From NCBI GenBank assembly GCA_937916395.1, contig CALFTN010000061.1, positions 1 to 46,682 on the forward strand: a stretch of 46,682 nt of DNA, in the 5' to 3' direction. The position numbers and the translations under genes are program-made. This document shows, one piece after another, positions 24,461-33,519 of the stretch. Source of the stretch: an uncultured Clostridia bacterium. Its GTDB lineage: Bacteria; Bacillota; Clostridia; Oscillospirales; Acutalibacteraceae. Every line of letters starts with the position of its first letter. Position 1 is the first letter of the stretch. The notes beneath the pieces are model-generated. The model worked only from the letters and a program-made list of their open reading frames with translations, was not told the origin of the DNA and did no database searches.

Positions 24461-27400
24461 TTAATAGTCTTTTCCCCAATTTTTTCTCTCATAAAACTTT
24501 TTGTCGCCCATGTTTTTCTTTTGGCGTTCAATAAAGTAATTATATTTTTCTTTTTTCGTCATTTTGAAGTTGAACTCTCTTTTCTCTACTTCTTCTAAAA
24601 GAGGCGTTTTAATTTCTACTAATTCATTTTCAGATGCAACAGCAGACAAAATCAAAATTTCATCATCTTTTGGTAATACAATTTCTTTTACATTTGTTAC
24701 GTTAAAAGTAATGTTAAAGAAATACATAAGCTTCGCACAAGCATCTTTGCCTTTAGCGTGACAGTGAGTGCTTTCAAAAGCAACCGCGCATTTTTTGATT
24801 CTTGCAGTTTCACCGAAATCATACATATCCCAACGTGCAACTCTTTCTAACGCATCCGGAATATATTTCTTTACAGCTTTTTTATCTAATGTAAATGGCA
24901 CATACTTATCTCCATCAAGTGAAGCACAAAGAAGTGTGAGCTTTTTGCAGTTTTTAGGAATGAAAATACTTTGTCCAGTACATGCAACAACATTTTTAGC
25001 ATCTTTATTGATTTTGTGTGTTGTGCCGAAAGCAGTAAAGGTTTCTGGTGTTATTTCATAAGGGAGGGTATACTGGAACTCTGCTTTTTCACCTTGCTTT
25101 GAAATGATGCTTTCGTTACAACTAAGGTCAAGAGAAGTAGCGCTTGCCTTTTCACCCTTAACATTAGGAGCCTTGAGTTTTAAAGCGAATGTTTTGATTT
25201 CATAAGGTCTGAATGATGTTACTAAATTTCCGTTTACAACTTCTGCATCCTTTATAAATTCTTCGCTTGCATACATTTCTTTAACACTTTCAATTCCATT
25301 GCCGAGGGTGATATTGAAATTGTGAATGTGTTTTTTTGCACCTTCATTAAGACGGATAATAATTTCGTCGCCTTTTTCAGCCTTCTTTACTGCTCTTACA
25401 ATTACAGAAGGGTCCGAAACAGTAAGGAAGGTGTAACTTGAACCTAATAAACCTCTGTGATTGCTACATTCAACAGCGACTAAGCTCTGGGTGAAGAATC
25501 TAGCTTCTTTTTGTGTGCTTGAAGAAACTTTTCCTTCGTGGCCGAATATAGCATAGGAATATCTGTTGAGTCCTAAATCCATCATAGATTGCATGGAGTC
25601 GATTCTGTAATTCTTTTTAGGTGTGTGAATTGCAGTTAATCTGAGAGTGTTTATGTTGAATTTATCCCAACCATATTTACATTCACTCAATACAGAAACG
25701 CCAAATTCACCATCCTGACTGCTTATGTCTGCCCATTTCTGAGCAGGAACTTCAAACAATTTATCAGACATATTGCCTCTTTCGATTGCGCCTAAGCCCA
25801 AGTCGAAGGTGGCTTTATCGTTTATAGCAGTAAGTGAGAAAATGTTCTTAGCCATAGTTCTGAGTGATTGCCACTCAATTTCATTGTTGACACTTACAAT
25901 TTGTCCATCATTTGTAAGTGAAATTATACTTTTGAATGTGCTTCTGTCATCTTTTTGAATGATTTCTATAGCGATTCTTGCAGGACCATTTTCAATGATT
26001 TTCTTTGAAACTAACTGTGGGATTCTGTCAGGAGCTTTGTTAGCCTCGTCATAGTTCATTTCCCAGGCTGGCCAATCTTCTGAACCATTGTAATTAAACA
26101 AGCCTGTTACTATTGGTTCTTTCAAAAGCTCTTTATTGATTTTTTTATCGAAAATAGATTCAATATCGCCGTTTGCGTTAAGTTTTACAATGTATTTCTC
26201 ATTTTCTAATTTGTCATTGCTTATAGTGAGTCCTGTATCAGCTCTGCAAGGCATATTACTTTCTCTTACGTCGTACGCTTTAAGAGAAAGACCATTCATA
26301 TCAGCAATAAATGTTATTTCGGTAAAACCATTTTTCTGAGAGTTTATCTGAGCTGGAACTTCAATGCCTTTGTCATCAAAAACTCTTACATATTTTTCAG
26401 TGAAGTTTCTGAGCTTTAAAGTAACAGCACTTTTTCTTTTTAATTCAACTGAGTTGAAAACAACAACAGCTCTGCCTCTGCAGAACGAGGTGTCAATAAG
26501 TGGAACGAGAGCTGAAAGTGAGCCTTCCATCTCATTTTTGAATTGATTCATTGAAACAAATAAGTCGTTCCATGAACGTTTGTAAACTCTTTGACAAGAT
26601 GTTCCAGGCATATCGTCATGAAATTGGTGAGCTATGCCACGCTTCCATGCGCGAGTGAGCGCAGCTTTATTGTAGTCAGCAACACCTAAGTAGTCAGCAA
26701 TTACAGCACTTCTTTCTGCCATATCGCCAAGCTCTTCCATGTGTCTGTTCCAACGCTTGCTCATAACACGAGAGGTGTAACCACCAACAGCGTGATTTTT
26801 CATAACAAGCTCGTTTTTCCATACAGGGAGGTTTGCTTTATCTTCATAGCTTAAGTTTTCAAGGTCATAGAAAATTTCGTCAGCAGTAGCAGGATGAATT
26901 TCTAATTCATCATCATTCAATCTAACAGCTTCTTCTAAAAGACGTGCACTTTCTTCTTTTGTAGCGCCACCACGGTCACCAGTGCCATGGAACTGATAAT
27001 CCCAATTAAGACCATATTTTTCATTAGCTTTTAATTTATCAAGAATGAAATCCCAATCGCGAATTTTTTTGAACGGACGAGAATATGAGCCAGGATTAAC
27101 TACAGCGAAAACTTCATTTCCATCAACGCCTCGCCATCTTCCTATATTAAAAGGCATACCATAAGCCGAACCCCATGTGAGCTTCTGTGTTGTAAAGCCT
27201 TTTAAATTTGCGTGATGCATTATGCTTGGTAATGCAAAGCCGAAGCCGAAGCAGTCAGGAAGAAAAATGTCAACAGAGCGTTTTCCGAATTTTTCCTCAA
27301 AATATGAGTTGCCATAGAGAATGTTTCTGAAAAGTGCTTCTGGTGATGGTATGTTAACATCGCCATTTTCGTAAGCGGAACCGCAAACATTCCATCTGCC

Positions 27401-27631
27401 TTCTTTTACATACTCTTTTAATTTCTGAAAAGCAACAGGATAATATTCCTCCATAAGCTCATAACGATATGCACCCTCAAAAGAGAATTTGTATGATTGG
27501 TAATTTTCAAATAACTTGAAATTCTGGAAAAGTGTATCACCTAAATATTGTTTTATTGTTTCTTCTAAATCCCAACTCCAGACTGTGTCTAAATGGGAGG
27601 TTGCAACTGCATAGACCTTCTTTTTAGCCAT
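24461..27631 (-). CDS. GH38 alpha-mannosidase
   Basis: 1,056 residues. The N-terminal GH38 catalytic domain has the zinc ligands in 'SHLDTVWSWD' (H13, D15), the nucleophile Asp126 in 'LPDCFGFG', and 'HQFHDDMPGTS' (~residue 345). An alpha-mannosidase middle domain and large beta-sandwich C-terminal domains (from ~390) follow. It removes alpha-linked mannose from oligosaccharides. There is no signal peptide, so it is cytosolic and acts on imported glycans. ATG 27631 follows GAAAGGA by 9 bases; the ORF extends to a TTG at 27661 without support. It is divergent from the oxidoreductase/TIM-barrel operon, and shared control is plausible. Confidence 0.9.
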   Translation of the reverse strand: MAKKKVYAVATSHLDTVWSWDLEETIKQYLGDTLFQNFKLFENYQSYKFSFEGAYRYELMEEYYPVAFQKLKEYVKEGRWNVCGSAYENGDVNIPSPEALFRNILYGNSYFEEKFGKRSVDIFLPDCFGFGFALPSIMHHANLKGFTTQKLTWGSAYGMPFNIGRWRGVDGNEVFAVVNPGSYSRPFKKIRDWDFILDKLKANEKYGLNWDYQFHGTGDRGGATKEESARLLEEAVRLNDDELEIHPATADEIFYDLENLSYEDKANLPVWKNELVMKNHAVGGYTSRVMSKRWNRHMEELGDMAERSAVIADYLGVADYNKAALTRAWKRGIAHQFHDDMPGTSCQRVYKRSWNDLFVSMNQFKNEMEGSLSALVPLIDTSFCRGRAVVVFNSVELKRKSAVTLKLRNFTEKYVRVFDDKGIEVPAQINSQKNGFTEITFIADMNGLSLKAYDVRESNMPCRADTGLTISNDKLENEKYIVKLNANGDIESIFDKKINKELLKEPIVTGLFNYNGSEDWPAWEMNYDEANKAPDRIPQLVSKKIIENGPARIAIEIIQKDDRSTFKSIISLTNDGQIVSVNNEIEWQSLRTMAKNIFSLTAINDKATFDLGLGAIERGNMSDKLFEVPAQKWADISSQDGEFGVSVLSECKYGWDKFNINTLRLTAIHTPKKNYRIDSMQSMMDLGLNRYSYAIFGHEGKVSSSTQKEARFFTQSLVAVECSNHRGLLGSSYTFLTVSDPSVIVRAVKKAEKGDEIIIRLNEGAKKHIHNFNITLGNGIESVKEMYASEEFIKDAEVVNGNLVTSFRPYEIKTFALKLKAPNVKGEKASATSLDLSCNESIISKQGEKAEFQYTLPYEITPETFTAFGTTHKINKDAKNVVACTGQSIFIPKNCKKLTLLCASLDGDKYVPFTLDKKAVKKYIPDALERVARWDMYDFGETARIKKCAVAFESTHCHAKGKDACAKLMYFFNITFNVTNVKEIVLPKDDEILILSAVASENELVEIKTPLLEEVEKREFNFKMTKKEKYNYFIERQKKNMGDKKFYERKNWGKDY

Positions 27632-27732
27632 ATTAAAAATCCTTTCGAAATTATCTTTCAATAATATACATCAAATGAAGTTTTTTTGCAATATATAATG
27701 TAAAAAAACAATAAAATTAATCGAAAATACTA

Positions 27733-27760
27733 TTGAAATAAATTGTGAATGTAGTATAAT
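27733..27760 (+). promoter_or_regulatory. Promoter of the oxidoreductase/TIM-barrel operon
   Basis: TTGAAA (27733-27738), 16-base spacer, TATAAT (27755-27760). Confidence 0.65.
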
Positions 27761-27799
27761 TAAGGGGTTGTATAAACCATATTCAGGAGGATGGATTTT

Positions 27800-28885
27800 A
27801 TGGCAAAATTAAGAGTGGGTATTATTGGTTGCGGTGGAATAGCAAACAGTAAGCATATGTCTGCTTTGAAAAACATTGAAGAAGTAGAAATGGTTGCTTT
27901 TTGCGATATTATTTTAGAAAAAGCTGAAAAGGCTGTTAAAGAATATGGTACACCAGATGCCAAAGCCTATGAAGATTATAAAGAACTTTTAAAAGATGAA
28001 ACTATAGACGTTGTTCATGTTTGCACTCCGAATCGTTCACATAGTTTTATTACAATAGATGCTTTAGAAAGTGGCAAGCACGTTATGTGCGAAAAGCCAA
28101 TGGCGAAAACCTATGAGGAAGCTGTTAAAATGTGCGAAGCTGCCGAAAAAACGGGTAAAAAGCTTTCTATTGGTTATCAGAACAGAAATACCGCTGAAAA
28201 CCTTTATGTTAAAGCTTGTGCAGAAAATGGCGAGTTTGGCGAAATGTATTATGCAAACGCTTATGCAGTGCGTCGCAGAGCTGTGCCTACATGGGGTGTG
28301 TTTCTTAACGAGTATGAGCAGGGTGGTGGTCCACTTATTGATATTGGTACTCATGCTCTCGATATGACGCTCTGGATTATGAATAACTACGAGCCTGAAA
28401 TGGTTGTAGGTCAGACATTCAGAAAACTTGCTGATAAAGAAGAGCAAGGTAATGACTGGGGACCTTGGGACCCAGAAAAATATACAGTTGAAGATTCAGC
28501 ATTTGGCTTTATTAAAATGAAAAATGGTGCTGTTATAAATCTTCAATCAAGCTGGGCATTGAATGTTGCTGACCCTAATGAAGCTTGTTACACAATTTGT
28601 GGTGATAAGGGTGGCGTAGACACTCGTGACGACAAGGTTGTTGTGAATTATATTAAAAATCAACGTCAGGTTATTGAAACACCGAGCTTTGAGAATGGCG
28701 GTGCGGCATTCTTTGAGGGTATTAAATGTGATAGTCCTAAGGATGTTGAAGCAAGAAAATGGATAAACTGTATTCTTAATGATACAGAAGTTCCTGTTTT
28801 ACCAAGACAGGCACTTTGTGTAACAAAAATTCTTGAGGGAATTTATGAATCGGCTAAAACAGGTAAACCTGTTTACTTTGAGTAA
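27800..28885 (+). CDS. Gfo/Idh/MocA family sugar oxidoreductase (operon gene 1)
   Basis: 361 residues. N-terminal Rossmann domain 'VGIIGCGGIAN'; the catalytic Lys motif 'CEKPMAKT' (~residue 95) and the conserved 'IDIGTHALDM' His (~180) are present. The family oxidises or reduces a hydroxyl on sugars or inositols with tightly bound NAD(P). ATG 27800 lies 9 bases after AGGAGG; ATG 27791 abuts that site and is unlikely. First gene of a unit with two TIM-barrel enzymes and a second oxidoreductase, as in inositol or 3-keto-glycoside pathways. Confidence 0.88.
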   Translation: MAKLRVGIIGCGGIANSKHMSALKNIEEVEMVAFCDIILEKAEKAVKEYGTPDAKAYEDYKELLKDETIDVVHVCTPNRSHSFITIDALESGKHVMCEKPMAKTYEEAVKMCEAAEKTGKKLSIGYQNRNTAENLYVKACAENGEFGEMYYANAYAVRRRAVPTWGVFLNEYEQGGGPLIDIGTHALDMTLWIMNNYEPEMVVGQTFRKLADKEEQGNDWGPWDPEKYTVEDSAFGFIKMKNGAVINLQSSWALNVADPNEACYTICGDKGGVDTRDDKVVVNYIKNQRQVIETPSFENGGAAFFEGIKCDSPKDVEARKWINCILNDTEVPVLPRQALCVTKILEGIYESAKTGKPVYFE

Positions 28886-28955
28886 ATTTGCCGGTAGAAA
28901 AGTTTTATTCTAAGTTATGTGTCGCAATTAATATATTTTAATAGGAGTAATGAAT

Positions 28956-29678
28956 ATGAAATTTGCAGTTCAGTTATATTCAGTTCGTGACCACATTGAA
29001 AATGGTAACGATTTATTAGAAATTTTAGGTAAAGTAAAAGAAATTGGTTTTGATGGAGTTGAATTTGCCGGTTACCAGGGCGTTTCAGCAGAAGTTTTAA
29101 AGCAAAGGTGCGATGAATTAGGTCTTACTATAGTTGGCACACATTTAGGACTTGATGATTTTGAAGGCGATAATCTCATTAAAACTTTAGAGTTTCACAA
29201 AACACTCGGAACTAAATATTTAGGTGTTGGTGGTGCACCACATTCAACTTATGAAGAAGCAAAAAATACTGCTAATGTTTTAGGTAATGCTAATAAAGAA
29301 GCAGAAAAAATAGGAATGAATACTTATTATCATAATCACACAGAAGAATTCGAAGATTTAAAAGATGGCAAAAATGCTATGGATATAATCGGCGAACAAT
29401 GTAAATTAGAGGTTGATACATACTGGAGCTTTTGTGCTGGTATTAAAAATTCTGAATATTTACCAGCACATAAAGAGCAGATTGCTTTAATTCATATTAA
29501 AGACGGTAAAGACCATAAGCCAACAGCTTTAGGTGAAGGTGAAAACGATTTACTTGACATTGTTAAGGGTGTTAAAGAAATTGGTCTCGACTGGGTGATT
29601 TTAGAAAATGATGACCCTGTACCAACAGGACTTCAGGATATTACAAGAAGCTACAAATGGCTTAAAGAAAATTTTTAA
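28956..29678 (+). CDS. Sugar phosphate isomerase/epimerase-like TIM barrel (operon gene 2)
   Basis: 240 residues of the AP_endonuc_2/xylose-isomerase-like fold. The metal-centre positions are visible: 'YYHNHTEEF' (~128), 'LEVDTYW' (Asp, ~155), 'ALIHIKDG' (His, ~180) and 'WVILENDD' (Glu, ~215). Relatives isomerise, epimerise or eliminate keto-sugars. ATG 28956 has AGGAG 8 bases upstream. Confidence 0.83.
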   Translation: MKFAVQLYSVRDHIENGNDLLEILGKVKEIGFDGVEFAGYQGVSAEVLKQRCDELGLTIVGTHLGLDDFEGDNLIKTLEFHKTLGTKYLGVGGAPHSTYEEAKNTANVLGNANKEAEKIGMNTYYHNHTEEFEDLKDGKNAMDIIGEQCKLEVDTYWSFCAGIKNSEYLPAHKEQIALIHIKDGKDHKPTALGEGENDLLDIVKGVKEIGLDWVILENDDPVPTGLQDITRSYKWLKENF

Positions 29679-29690
29679 GGAGAAATAAAT

Positions 29691-30656
29691 ATGAAATTAG
29701 GTGTACTTACAAATCTTTTGGGTAGCGTATCTTTAGAAGAAGCATTAAAATATTTTTCTAAATTAGGTCTTGAGATGGTTGAAATCGGTTGTGGTGGATA
29801 CCCTGGTAATGCACATGCGAATCCAGACATACTCTTGAATGATGATAAAGCATTAGAAGAATTTAAAGCACTTCTTAAAAAATATAATGTAGAAATCAGT
29901 GCCCTCAGCTGTCATGGTAACCCTGTGCATCCAAATAAGGAAATCGCTAAGAGTTTTGATGATGATTTAAGAAAAGCAGTTCTTTTAGCAGAAAAATTGG
30001 GCGTTCATCAAATTAACACATTCTCAGGTTGCCCAGGTGACTGTGAAACTGCAAAATATCCAAACTGGGTAACTTGCCCATGGCCAAATGATTTTGGCGA
30101 AATTTTAGAGTGGCAATGGAATGAGGTTCTTATTCCTTACTGGAAAGATTTTGTTAAATTCAGTACTGCTCATGGGGTAGATAAAATTGCACTTGAGCTT
30201 CATCCGGGGTTCTGTGTTTATAATACAGAAAGTCTTTTAAAGCTCCGTAATGCAGTTGGTAAAGAGATTGGTGCTAACTTAGACTTATCTCATCTTATCT
30301 GGCAGGGTATGGAACCAATTCCTGTTATTCGTGCTTTGGGCGAAGCAATATTCCACTTCCACGCAAAAGATACAAGAATTGATAAAGTTAACACAGCTGT
30401 TAATGGTGTTCTTGATACAAAATCGTATGCAGATGAGATTAATCGTTCATGGATTTTCCGTTCAGTAGGTTATGGTAATGACGAGCTCTTCTGGAAAGAT
30501 GTTATGAGTAATCTTCGTATGGTAGGTTACGATTATGCAATATCTATTGAACACGAAGACTCATTGATGAGCCAGAACGAAGGTCTTGAAAAAGCAGTTG
30601 AGCTTCTTAAAAAGTGTATAATTAAAGAAGATTTAAAAGACGCTTGGTGGATTTAA
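29691..30656 (+). CDS. Sugar phosphate isomerase/epimerase-like TIM barrel, DgpC/IolE-type (operon gene 3)
   Basis: 321 residues. A divalent metal site of four ligands is visible: Glu in 'IALELHPGF' (~165), Asp in 'NLDLSHL' (~200), His in 'FHFHAKDT' (~225) and Glu in 'ISIEHEDS' (~285). The 'RSVGYGNDELFW' segment is typical of the ~320-residue branch that includes 3-keto-glycoside lyases as well as uncharacterised epimerases. It starts 12 bases after gene 2, with AAGGAG upstream. A heptamer array begins right after its stop. Confidence 0.83.
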   Translation: MKLGVLTNLLGSVSLEEALKYFSKLGLEMVEIGCGGYPGNAHANPDILLNDDKALEEFKALLKKYNVEISALSCHGNPVHPNKEIAKSFDDDLRKAVLLAEKLGVHQINTFSGCPGDCETAKYPNWVTCPWPNDFGEILEWQWNEVLIPYWKDFVKFSTAHGVDKIALELHPGFCVYNTESLLKLRNAVGKEIGANLDLSHLIWQGMEPIPVIRALGEAIFHFHAKDTRIDKVNTAVNGVLDTKSYADEINRSWIFRSVGYGNDELFWKDVMSNLRMVGYDYAISIEHEDSLMSQNEGLEKAVELLKKCIIKEDLKDAWWI

Positions 30657-30657
30657 T

Positions 30658-30685
30658 TAATTCGTAATGCGTAATTCGTAATTGG
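30658..30685. repeat. Heptamer array TAATTCG/TAATGCG/TAATTCG/TAATTGG
   Basis: Four exact 7-bp units start two bases after a stop codon, inside an operon. It has the same placement rule as the TAGGAAC arrays but a different unit. Confidence 0.75.
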
Positions 30686-30713
30686 ATAATATAAACGAAA
30701 AGAGACAGGAAAT

Positions 30714-31763
30714 ATGGAAAAAATTAATACAGTCGTTGTTGGTTACGGTGGAATGGGTAAGTACCATGCTGACAACATAGCAAAATTCGAAAATTTTAAT
30801 CTTGTTGGAATATATGATATTAAAGAAGAAAGATGCAAATTAGCAGGAGAAAATGGTGTTAAAGCTTATGACAGCTTTGAAGCTGTTTTAAATGACGAGG
30901 GTGTAGAGCTTATTGTTTGTGCCACATATAACGATAGTCACAAGGATATTGCTATTCGTGCTATGAGAGCAGGTAAAAATGTTATTTCTGAAAAGCCTGT
31001 TACAATGTGTTCGGCTGACTTAGCAGAGATGATTAAGGTTTCAGAAGAAACAGGAAAGCTTTTTACAGTGCACCAGAACAGACGTTGGGATAATGACTAC
31101 AGAACTATAAAAAATATAATTGACAAAAACGAGTTAGGTCGTGTTTTTTCAATTGATTCACGCGTTTATGGTTCACGTGGTATTCCTGGTGACTGGCGTC
31201 AGGAAAAAGTTCACGGTGGCGGTATGGTGTTTGACTGGGGTGTTCACCTTCTTGACCAGATTCTTATGATTAATGAGGGTAAGACTATTGAGTCAGTTTA
31301 TGCTACAGTTACACATATTACAAACGATGAGTGTGACGATGGCTTCAGAACACTTATAAAGTTTAAGGATGGTCCGGATTGTGTTGTTGAAGTTCTTACA
31401 AACAACTTTATTGAAGCACCACGCTGGTATGTTTGCGGTGAGAATGGTACAGCAATTATTACCGACTGGGATTTGAACGGTAAGATTGTAAAAATCAAAG
31501 ATTGGGAAAAGCTTGATGCAGTACCGATTCAGGCAGGTGCTGGTATAACAAAAACTATGGCACCAAGAACAGATGAAACAATAAAAGAATTTCCTCTCGA
31601 AAAAATCGAGGTTAAATGGGCAGATTATTACAATAATATATATGATTGCCTGAGAAATGGTGCAAAGCCACTTATTACTCACGCTCAGCAAGTAAGACTT
31701 ATGAAGCTTATGGAAGCAATTTTCGAATCTGCAGAGAAAAATACAGTAATTAGTTTTGAATAA
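30714..31763 (+). CDS. Gfo/Idh/MocA family sugar oxidoreductase (operon gene 4)
   Basis: 349 residues. Rossmann motif 'VVVGYGGMGKYHAD', catalytic 'SEKPVTMC' (~residue 95), and conserved His in 'FDWGVHLLDQIL' (~175). It is only distantly similar to gene 1, so the two probably oxidise and reduce different positions or substrates. AGACAGGA ribosome site. DUF1015 follows after 20 bases. Confidence 0.88.
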   Translation: MEKINTVVVGYGGMGKYHADNIAKFENFNLVGIYDIKEERCKLAGENGVKAYDSFEAVLNDEGVELIVCATYNDSHKDIAIRAMRAGKNVISEKPVTMCSADLAEMIKVSEETGKLFTVHQNRRWDNDYRTIKNIIDKNELGRVFSIDSRVYGSRGIPGDWRQEKVHGGGMVFDWGVHLLDQILMINEGKTIESVYATVTHITNDECDDGFRTLIKFKDGPDCVVEVLTNNFIEAPRWYVCGENGTAIITDWDLNGKIVKIKDWEKLDAVPIQAGAGITKTMAPRTDETIKEFPLEKIEVKWADYYNNIYDCLRNGAKPLITHAQQVRLMKLMEAIFESAEKNTVISFE

Positions 31764-31783
31764 TTTTAACAGGAGTTTTTGCT

Positions 31784-33031
31784 ATGGCATTTTTTAAACC
31801 ATTTAAAGCATTACGCCCAGTGAGTGAATACGCAAGTAAAGTTGCAGCACTTCCTTATGATGTTATGAATAGTGACGAAGCAAGAGAAATGGTAAAGGGC
31901 AACCCTTATTCATTTCTTCACGTCGATAAAGCAGAGATAGATTTGGAAAAAGGAATCGACATCTATTCAGATGAAGTTTATAAAAAGGCTAATGAAAATT
32001 TAAAAGCACTCGAAAAAGATGGTGTTATGAAGCAGGATGAGAAAGCTTGTTTTTACATTTATCGTCAGATAATGAATGGCAGAGAGCAGACTGGTCTTGT
32101 TGGCTGCGCTTCTATTGATGATTATATTAATAATGAAATTAAAAAGCATGAGTTAACACGTGCTGATAAAGAAGCAGACAGAATTCGTCATGTTGATACT
32201 TGTGACGCTAATACAGGTCCTATCTTTCTTTGCTATAAAGAGTGTGACGAGGTTGATGAAATAATTCTTGACTTCAAAAACAACAATTCACCTGTGTATG
32301 ATTTCATAACCGATGATGGTATTGCTAATACTGTATGGGTTATTGAAGACGAGGCTGTTAACAATAAGCTTTCTTCACTTTTAGCGAATGCAGGCGCATT
32401 TTATATTGCAGATGGGCACCATCGTTGTGCTTCTGCTGTTAATGTAGGTAAAAAACGTCGTGAAGAAAATCCACAATATAATGGTACAGAGGAATTTAAT
32501 TTCTTTTTAGCAGTTTTATTCCCAGCAAAAACTCTTTCTATAATGGACTATAATCGTGTTGTTAAAGATTTGAATGGTAATACTAAAGTTGAATTTATAA
32601 ATAAAATCAAAGACAAGTTCGATGTGGAAAAAACAGGTAGTAAAGAACCATTTGCCCCTCGGGAAAAACATACATTTGGTATGTATCTTGATAGTGAGTG
32701 GTATGTTTTAAGGGCGAAGCCAGATACATTTAATGAAAAGGACCCTGTAGAGAGATTGGATGTATCTATTCTTCAAAGTAATCTCTTGTCACCAATTCTT
32801 TCAATTGGTGACCCGCGAACTGATAAACGAATTGACTTTATCGGCGGTATAAGGGGTCTTAAAGAGCTGGAAAGACGAGTAAGTGAGGATATGACAGTTG
32901 CTTTCTCAATGTATCCTACAACTCTGGATGATTTGATGGATATTGCTGACGAGAATAAAATAATGCCACCAAAATCAACCTGGTTTGAGCCAAAGCTTTT
33001 GAGTGGGTTATTTATACACAAATTAAGGTGA
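31784..33031 (+). CDS. DUF1015 family protein
   Basis: 415 residues. The N-terminal 'PFKALRPVSEYASKVAALPYDV' and the mid-protein 'IADGHHRCASAV' (ParB/Srx-like nucleotide or kinase pocket) are hallmarks of DUF1015. In many Firmicutes this gene is next to serC and serA; here those lie 9 kb upstream, separated by the glycan genes. The biochemical role is unknown. The TGA stop is inside the left end of an 11-bp inverted repeat that closes the structured insert downstream. Confidence 0.85.
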   Translation: MAFFKPFKALRPVSEYASKVAALPYDVMNSDEAREMVKGNPYSFLHVDKAEIDLEKGIDIYSDEVYKKANENLKALEKDGVMKQDEKACFYIYRQIMNGREQTGLVGCASIDDYINNEIKKHELTRADKEADRIRHVDTCDANTGPIFLCYKECDEVDEIILDFKNNNSPVYDFITDDGIANTVWVIEDEAVNNKLSSLLANAGAFYIADGHHRCASAVNVGKKRREENPQYNGTEEFNFFLAVLFPAKTLSIMDYNRVVKDLNGNTKVEFINKIKDKFDVEKTGSKEPFAPREKHTFGMYLDSEWYVLRAKPDTFNEKDPVERLDVSILQSNLLSPILSIGDPRTDKRIDFIGGIRGLKELERRVSEDMTVAFSMYPTTLDDLMDIADENKIMPPKSTWFEPKLLSGLFIHKLR

Positions 33032-33509
33032 CGGAAGGCGAACACCGCACGGTTTTGGAAGACAAAAATTCCCACTAACATCATCAAAACTCTTGAAATA
33101 CGACAGTATTCCTGCGAGTTTTTCCTTGTTACTGAAAATTTTTTTGTCTTACAAAACTGCTCGCACCTAAAATTGTAAAGGTTTTGGTGCAGTAAGGTGT
33201 TTCTTTGGCGCAGTCATACTGACGTATAACGATTATAGTTAGTCGAAACAGTGTAAAATTACACTGTTTCGATACCAAATCATATATTTGGTATCGAATT
33301 TTCTTCGAAAATTCGACTATAATCCTTTCAATGACTGTAATGCAAAATTGTATTTACGAAAAACAATTTTGCAAAAAGCCGATAAAGTCGGCTTTTCGAA
33401 ACGCAACTGCGTTTCGGCTAATTACAATCATTATAACAAGACAAAAAACGGCTTAATGTGCCGAAAAATTTAAATTTTAGGCGTACGGGGTTCGACTCCC
33501 GTCACCTTA
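33024..33509 (+). other. Structured ~486-bp insert with 11-bp terminal inverted repeat and tRNA T-arm-like end
   Basis: Perfect inverted repeat TAAGGTGACGG (33024-33034) / CCGTCACCTTA (33499-33509) closes the stretch between the DUF1015 stop and the nfo ribosome site. Inside: long-range pairing of AAGACAAAAA with TTTTTGTCTT enclosing smaller stems; GCACC.AAAA/TTTTGGTGC; a branched domain closed by GATTATAGT/ACTATAATC (~33230-33325) with three perfect hairpins; a second branched domain closed by TGTAAT/ATTACA (~33339-33427) with three more hairpins; and near the right end ACGGG-GTTCGACT-CCCGT, like a tRNA T-arm with one extra loop base. No credible ORF lies in it. It could be a large structured RNA or a repeat-derived mobile element. 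Confidence 0.6.
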
Positions 33510-33519
33510 GGAGAATAAA

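Noticed and set aside
33288..33473. 61-aa open frame within the structured insert
   Set aside because: It runs through perfect hairpins, has no ribosome site, and its composition follows from the inverted repeats.
33024..33509. tmRNA (ssrA) suggested by an acceptor-like closing stem and T-arm-like end
   Set aside because: The 5' side lacks the conserved tmRNA D-loop/GGTTTCGAC region, there is no tag reading frame ending in Ala-Ala-type codons, no CCA follows, and the T-arm has an extra loop base.
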